A stretch of DNA of 64,000 nucleotides from Paenibacillus silviterrae (GTDB taxonomy: Bacteria > Bacillota > Bacilli > Paenibacillales > NBRC-103111): the NCBI RefSeq assembly GCF_030167925.1, contig NZ_JASKUT010000001.1, positions 2,294,001-2,358,000 on the forward strand. The letters run 5' to 3'. Below are positions 59,073 through 64,000 of the stretch, piece by piece. The notes below the pieces were generated by a model. It ran no database searches and was not told where the DNA came from. It saw nothing but the letters and a program-made list of their open reading frames with translations. Numbering within the stretch: position 1 is the first letter of the stretch; each line of letters starts with the position of its first letter. A program made the position numbers and the translations under genes.

Positions 59073-59774
59073 TCAAGCAGATCCGATCCTGGCGGCATGG
59101 AGACTCGGCAGCTGCCACTCAATCTTGTCTCGTCCCATGCGCTCCAGCAAGGCGTTTGCTTGCGAATAAGGCTTGCTCCCGAAGAAGCCGCGATGTGCGG
59201 AAAGCGGACTTGGGTGGACCGATTTCAGCACATGATGGCGGCCTGAGGTGATCAGACCCAGCTTGCTTTGCGCATGGCTCCCCCACAGAATAAAGATGAC
59301 CGGCTGTTCCCGTTCGTTCAGCAGTGAAATGATCCGGTCGGTGAACGTTTCCCAGCCTTTGCCCTTGTGGGAGGCAGCCTGACCTTCCCGAACGGTCAAT
59401 ACCGTATTCAGCAGCAGAACCCCCTGCTGGGCCCATGGCACAAGGCAGCCGTTATCCGGCATGGTGCAGCCGAGGTCGTCCCGCAGCTCCTTTAGCATGT
59501 TCTGCAGGGAGGGAGGCAGAGGGATGCCCGGCTGAACGGAGAAGCTGAGTCCATGTGCCTGGCCTGGGCCGTGGTAAGGATCCTGACCAAGGATCACGAC
59601 CTTCGTGTCCGCATAGCTTGTGTACCGAAGCGCATTAAAAATATCATGCATGGACGGATAGATCGTTTGCTGCGAATACTCCTTCTTCAAAAACTCCCGA
59701 AGCTCCAAGTAATAAGGCATTTGAAACTCTTCCTGCAACAGGGCCGACCAATCATTTCCCAAATCCACACCCAT
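59073..59774 (-). CDS. ung: Uracil-DNA glycosylase, 233 aa
   Basis: Family 1 UDG removing uracil from DNA. Water-activating motif [16 protein letters not shown] (catalytic Asp65), uracil-binding [18 protein letters not shown] and the leucine loop [20 protein letters not shown] precedes ATG 59774; the frame upstream to 59846 is unlikely to be coding. Confidence 0.95.
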   Translation of the reverse strand: MGVDLGNDWSALLQEEFQMPYYLELREFLKKEYSQQTIYPSMHDIFNALRYTSYADTKVVILGQDPYHGPGQAHGLSFSVQPGIPLPPSLQNMLKELRDDLGCTMPDNGCLVPWAQQGVLLLNTVLTVREGQAASHKGKGWETFTDRIISLLNEREQPVIFILWGSHAQSKLGLITSGRHHVLKSVHPSPLSAHRGFFGSKPYSQANALLERMGRDKIEWQLPSLHAARIGSA

Positions 59775-59805
59775 CGTAAGCTCACTCCGATAACTTTTAA
59801 TGTGC

Positions 59806-59826
59806 ACAAAAAAAATGCCCTTCAAG
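59806..59826 (-). terminator. Terminator of the flavin reductase gene
   Basis: Minus strand ATGCC-TTGAA-GGGCAT hairpin followed by eight T. Confidence 0.6.
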
Positions 59827-59868
59827 GCATGCCGCCCGGCAGACATTCTTTTTGTCGTTATTATACAC

Positions 59869-60402
59869 TTAATGTCGAACCGTTTGTACTAGCTTTACAA
59901 AATAAGTGATTGTTTTTTCAACCCGAGCTTTTGTTTTCTCATCCGCCGGTTCACCGTTGTCATTGAAGGCACGCTGCTCGCCGCCAATCGAGATCCATTC
60001 GGGGCAATTGATCCCGTGAACATTCCGTACAATGGTCTGCAGCTGCTGAAGCGAGCTGACGCCGACCGCTCCTCCCGCAGAGCTGACCGAAAGCACGGCC
60101 TTACCGTCAAAATAATCGAAGCCGACATGATCGAGCGCGTTCTTCAGAACGCCGGACATGCTCCCGTGATACTCGGGCGTTGCAAGAACAATGCCATCGG
60201 CGCGAAGCAGCGCTTCCTTCATCTCCAGCAGGTTGGCGTCGGACGATTCCGTATCCGGTGAATAAAAGGGGATCGGCTTCTCGTACAAATCAAACACCCG
60301 GGCCGTAGCTCCCTTTTCTTTCAGCTGCGATGCAATATAATGGGAAAGCAAAGTGCTTGTTGCCGCTTTCCGGTTGCTTCCCGCCAATATGATAATATTC
60401 AT
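59869..60402 (-). CDS. NADPH-dependent FMN reductase, 177 aa
   Basis: Flavodoxin-fold reductase: phosphate loop [14 protein letters not shown] at the N-terminus and [18 protein letters not shown], the FMN-contact segment. The family reduces flavins, azo dyes, quinones or chromate. ATG 60402 has GGAGAGGGA upstream. Nearest in sequence pattern to SsuE/azobenzene reductase-type proteins; physiological role not fixed. Confidence 0.88.
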   Translation of the reverse strand: MNIIILAGSNRKAATSTLLSHYIASQLKEKGATARVFDLYEKPIPFYSPDTESSDANLLEMKEALLRADGIVLATPEYHGSMSGVLKNALDHVGFDYFDGKAVLSVSSAGGAVGVSSLQQLQTIVRNVHGINCPEWISIGGEQRAFNDNGEPADEKTKARVEKTITYFVKLVQTVRH

Positions 60403-60494
60403 AAGTCCCTCTCCTTTGCTCTCCGTCAACTTGACATACATTTTAGTATTATAAGTATGAGTAAGTCAATCCAAAAACTTCCGGATGCAGTTGT

Positions 60495-60701
60495 TTACGA
60501 GGAGGCCTCAATCACATAGCCTGAGCCCTTGACCGCACGCTTTTTCTCGATAATACTTGCCTCGGTCACCTCCGGGCTTTTCACGTAATGCCGAACAAGC
60601 AGCTCTTCCAAGTATTCGAAGGCTTGAGCGTCATTCTCGGCCATCACGATCACATGGATGGAATGGGTCCGAAGCTCGACTTCCATTTTATACATATACA
60701 T
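60495..60701 (-). CDS. Small DUF3906-like protein, 68 aa
   Basis: Begins MYMYKMEVELR and contains VIVMAENDAQAFEYLEELLVRHY, IEKKRAVKGSGYVIE. This fits my memory of the DUF3906 family of Bacilli (about 65 residues, function unknown). GGAGG is seven bases before ATG. Family assignment is tentative. Confidence 0.6.
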   Translation of the reverse strand: MYMYKMEVELRTHSIHVIVMAENDAQAFEYLEELLVRHYVKSPEVTEASIIEKKRAVKGSGYVIEASS

Positions 60702-60860
60702 ACAATGTCCTCCTTGGGTCGATGGACTGCTCCCCCATCCTAACGGAAAAATCTTGTAGAAGCAAGCCTCGGCTTGCCCGCCCGTATATGTTTCTATACA
60801 ATGAAGTCATGTTGGGAATAACCGGCTGCGAGCCGGTCGAAAAAAAGGAGGGACTTCCCC

Positions 60861-61301
60861 ATGTTGTCCGTCGGTCAAGCCGCACCTGCCTTTACAGCTC
60901 ACAGCACGAAGGGTCAGATCCTTCTTCAGGAATATTTGGGTAAGCAACCGATTGTACTTATTTTTTACCCGAAGGATGAAACCCCGATCTGCACCAAGCA
61001 GTTATGTGCGGTTCGCGACTCTGCAGCGCTGTATGCAGAATATAACGCCTTGGTGCTGGGAATCAATCCAGGCACTTTAGAGGAACATCAAACCTTTGCG
61101 AAGAAATTCCTGTATGATTTTCCGCTAGTAGTTGACCGCGATCAAGCGATCCGCCAGCTTTATGACGTCGGCAAAATCCTTGGACTGTTCGGTCAGCAGC
61201 GAGTAGTGTATGTGATCGGGAAAGACGGCCGCATTCTTTATGCGGAGAAAGGCAACCGTCCTACAGGAGAAATCCTTGCGGTGCTTGAACGTAACAAGTA
61301 A
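60861..61301 (+). CDS. Bcp/PrxQ-type peroxiredoxin, 146 aa
   Basis: AhpC/TSA fold. Peroxidatic Cys44 in YPKDETPICTKQLC with a second Cys49 five residues later, as in Bcp/PrxQ 2-Cys enzymes; catalytic Thr41 and Arg52-type residues also visible. Reduces hydroperoxides with thioredoxin. GGAGGG is nine bases before ATG. A second thiol peroxidase, tpx, is 12 kb upstream. Confidence 0.88.
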   Translation: MLSVGQAAPAFTAHSTKGQILLQEYLGKQPIVLIFYPKDETPICTKQLCAVRDSAALYAEYNALVLGINPGTLEEHQTFAKKFLYDFPLVVDRDQAIRQLYDVGKILGLFGQQRVVYVIGKDGRILYAEKGNRPTGEILAVLERNK

Positions 61302-61312
61302 CCGCATTAAAA

Positions 61313-61362
61313 AAGGAAGCAAGCGTATGGGACCCATCCCACCGGCCTGCTTCCTTCTTTCT
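61313..61362. terminator. Terminator between the peroxiredoxin and pfkA
   Basis: Perfect 9-bp stem AAGGAAGCA (61313-61321) with TGCTTCCTT (61348-61356); A-run on the left and TCTTTC on the right serve both convergent genes. Confidence 0.75.
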
Positions 61363-61374
61363 TATCGGCTTATC

Positions 61375-62388
<1,014 letters not shown>

Positions 62389-63471
62389 TTAAGACGTCTT
62401 CCGGATCCATACGCTGTTTACCAGGAAAAACATCCGCATCATCGGGCTTCCTTTCATCAGCTGCCTGGAAATGCGCTTCACCTGAGTTTGCTTGCTGACC
62501 TTGGGATCGGACAAATACAGGGCTAGCAAGCCCTCGATAATCATCCTATGGAACTTCGGCGCTTCCAGCAGATCCACCTTCGCATGGGCCTGACGAACGA
62601 TCTCCGCAATGCGGTCCACCGTTTCATCCATGCCCCCGTAATAGCTGCAAAAGTTCAGGTCGCCCCCGATCAGATCCTCCTCTTGGTCAATCAAATAATC
62701 AAGCAAAATATGCAAGCCGCAAATGTAAGGAAAGTAAGCTTCATGAATCCGTTTTGCCGAGTCAGGCTGAAGCTTAGGCTGGGATGCCGCCAAAAACAGC
62801 ATAAAAACCCCTAACGTCGAACCGGTAGCGGCGGCGAATTCATTCCAGCGTATGGCAGGATAGGCCGATGCGTGCTTGCTCCACCATTCATCCAGCGCGG
62901 CTTCACGCAGGTCATGGCGAATATGCTTGTACACCTGGAGATCACAGTACAGTCCGACCAAATGCCTTACTTCCTCTGCAACAACGGAATAGGAGGGCAG
63001 CATCCGAATACTGGCCTGACACGTCTTGACCAGCTCATACAGATAACCGCCGTCGTCCTTCTCTTCACGAAACTCATAATAGTCATGAAGAGGCTCTGCG
63101 GGGTCTACGGCATCCAACATCGATTGGTGCAGCCGGCGAAAATCAACCGGGTCCAGCGAGGTGCTCCGATCGCACAGGTTGTCCAAATAATCGCTGATCG
63201 TTTGGAACGCAACAATGAGCGGGATCAGCACATGCCGCATCGGCAAATGGGCCGCGGCATAGACAGCCCCGCCTTCGCAGTGGAATTGCTTGCTGGTCAT
63301 ACTGGCAATCGCTTGCGTTCGCAACTCCGGGTCCGGCATCCGATCGGCCAGCTCCCTCCAGGAGGCGAGCTGCTCCCGAACTCCGGGCAGGATATAGCGG
63401 TACACACAATACATCAGACGGAGCGGATTTCCCGGCGCCTTAGGCTGTAGGCTAGTGCTCTGGAAGTTCAA
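62389..63471 (-). CDS. ytpB: YtpB-like tetraprenyl-beta-curcumene synthase, 360 aa
   Basis: DUF2600 class IB-type terpene synthase that cyclises tetraprenyl diphosphate to tetraprenyl-beta-curcumene, a step to spore-associated sesquarterpenes. The Asp-rich metal site is SDYLDNLCDRS near residue 93; other landmarks are QVYKHIRHDLRE and LLDYLIDQEEDLIGGDLNFCSYYGG. TTG start with GGAGG eight bases upstream, inside the end of the previous gene (20-base overlap), so the two are coupled. No squalene-hopene cyclase-type partner is in view. Confidence 0.9.
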   Translation of the reverse strand: MNFQSTSLQPKAPGNPLRLMYCVYRYILPGVREQLASWRELADRMPDPELRTQAIASMTSKQFHCEGGAVYAAAHLPMRHVLIPLIVAFQTISDYLDNLCDRSTSLDPVDFRRLHQSMLDAVDPAEPLHDYYEFREEKDDGGYLYELVKTCQASIRMLPSYSVVAEEVRHLVGLYCDLQVYKHIRHDLREAALDEWWSKHASAYPAIRWNEFAAATGSTLGVFMLFLAASQPKLQPDSAKRIHEAYFPYICGLHILLDYLIDQEEDLIGGDLNFCSYYGGMDETVDRIAEIVRQAHAKVDLLEAPKFHRMIIEGLLALYLSDPKVSKQTQVKRISRQLMKGSPMMRMFFLVNSVWIRKTS

Positions 63472-64000
63472 TCAACTGACCTCCACCGCCGCTTTGAGCG
63501 TAAGAATACTGCAAAAGCCGCCTCATTTCAAGCCATTGGATATGCTGCAGCAGCTCCTCTGCCCCCGCCTCGCGTGCGACAGTCACTTGATGCTCCACCA
63601 GATCCACGAATGCGTAGGGGTCCCATTCCGATGCGCCGCTCAACTTCTCCAGCTTCTCACGAATTGGCGCATTCGAAATGTCCGACAGGCTGCACTCTTT
63701 TAAGTACTGAGAGGCATCCTTCGCCAATCTCTCATAAACCGGATGGGAGGAGACCATGCGAAACCAATACTTGGCGTTACTGTAATCCCCTTCCATGCGA
63801 TGCATGATGCCGTGCCAGAAGCTGCCTGTAGGATGATGAAGGCTCTGGGAAAGCTCATGCGAGGCATCCAAACTTTCGTTAAACAGATGAAGGCCTGCTT
63901 TCACAGCCAGGGCGTAAGTGCGCTGCTCTCCTTGAAACCCGTCGACAGAAAGCTTGCCGATCTTGATATCATTCAAATCGTCCCATTCCTCAGCCGGGTA
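63452..64000 (-). CDS. Conserved hypothetical protein (5' partial)
   Basis: Runs off the window: the frame is open from the edge, with YPAEEWDDLNDIKIGK at its start, so the apparent TTG at 63976 is internal or unproven. The recognisable core is HHPTGSFWHGIMHRMEGDYSNAKYWFRMV, a pattern I associate with a conserved protein of unknown function in diverse bacteria. No transmembrane segment. It overlaps the ytpB start by 20 bases. Confidence 0.7.
   Translation of the reverse strand, partial: YPAEEWDDLNDIKIGKLSVDGFQGEQRTYALAVKAGLHLFNESLDASHELSQSLHHPTGSFWHGIMHRMEGDYSNAKYWFRMVSSHPVYERLAKDASQYLKECSLSDISNAPIREKLEKLSGASEWDPYAFVDLVEHQVTVAREAGAEELLQHIQWLEMRRLLQYSYAQSGGGGQLIELPEH

Overview
The window looks like chromosomal DNA of an endospore-forming Bacillota of the Paenibacillus type. 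The evidence is: strong Shine-Dalgarno sites with frequent TTG and GTG starts, a YjcZ-type spore protein with a sigma-K-like promoter, a YtpB-type sesquarterpene synthase, RelQ, YugP, YhaN/YhaO, CshA, a Gram-positive 6S RNA, and several small proteins of Paenibacillus type. GC is moderate to high, with two very GC-rich low-complexity stretches inside genes. No prophage, insertion sequence, CRISPR array, rRNA or tRNA was seen.

Layout. 1-1.4 kb: tail of a short-chain dehydrogenase and a DMT exporter, then a 290-bp gap with five copies of a 19-bp motif. 1.7-7.4 kb (minus): glycosyltransferase, yhaO, yhaN. 7.5-9.6 kb: membrane GGDEF protein and two divergent Xre regulators. 9.6-10.8 kb (minus): queD-queE. 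10.9-17.4 kb: two RsmF-like rRNA methyltransferases, a very acidic protein, a YjcZ peptide, a HAD phosphatase and RsuA. 17.6-20.2 kb: membrane-anchored thioredoxin and a large solitary protein with an LQR-GN-AV motif known from injection-system cargo. 20.3-25.3 kb (minus): pyrD-relQ-DUF309-ABC exporter block. 25.5-33.7 kb: L,D-transpeptidase, HD-GYP protein, and a signalling cluster of CHASE2 adenylate cyclase, FecR-domain coiled-coil protein and secreted NHL propeller. 33.8-36.0 kb: ferredoxin and dinB-mobB. 36.2-42.3 kb: cimA, ResA-like protein, MFS transporter, JAMM peptidase, DnaQ-like exonuclease, GlnD-like nucleotidyltransferase. 42.3-43.8 kb: amtB with a perfect GlnR-type operator. 44-49.4 kb: MerR and LysR regulators, YugP protease, SgrR-like protein, thiol peroxidase. 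49.5-52 kb: xylB with an operator-like palindrome, a decayed transaldolase and 6S RNA. 52-64 kb: DUF624, cshA, DUF4178/DUF4247, YitT, tatA, transporters and regulators, ung, flavin reductase, peroxiredoxin, pfkA and ytpB.

Themes. Four kinds of nucleotide second-messenger protein occur within 26 kb: GGDEF, HD-GYP, a class III adenylate cyclase and RelQ. The most system-like locus is 28.0-33.7 kb, where a membrane adenylate cyclase with an extracytoplasmic CHASE2 domain adjoins a FecR-domain protein and a secreted propeller. A second is amtB-DUF294-exonuclease, where a GlnD-like protein follows the ammonium channel in the position where a PII protein would be expected. The pentose locus looks eroded: xylB is intact but transaldolase is broken. 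Start codons were chosen from ribosome-binding-site spacing; all functional names rest on recognising motifs by eye, without database searches.
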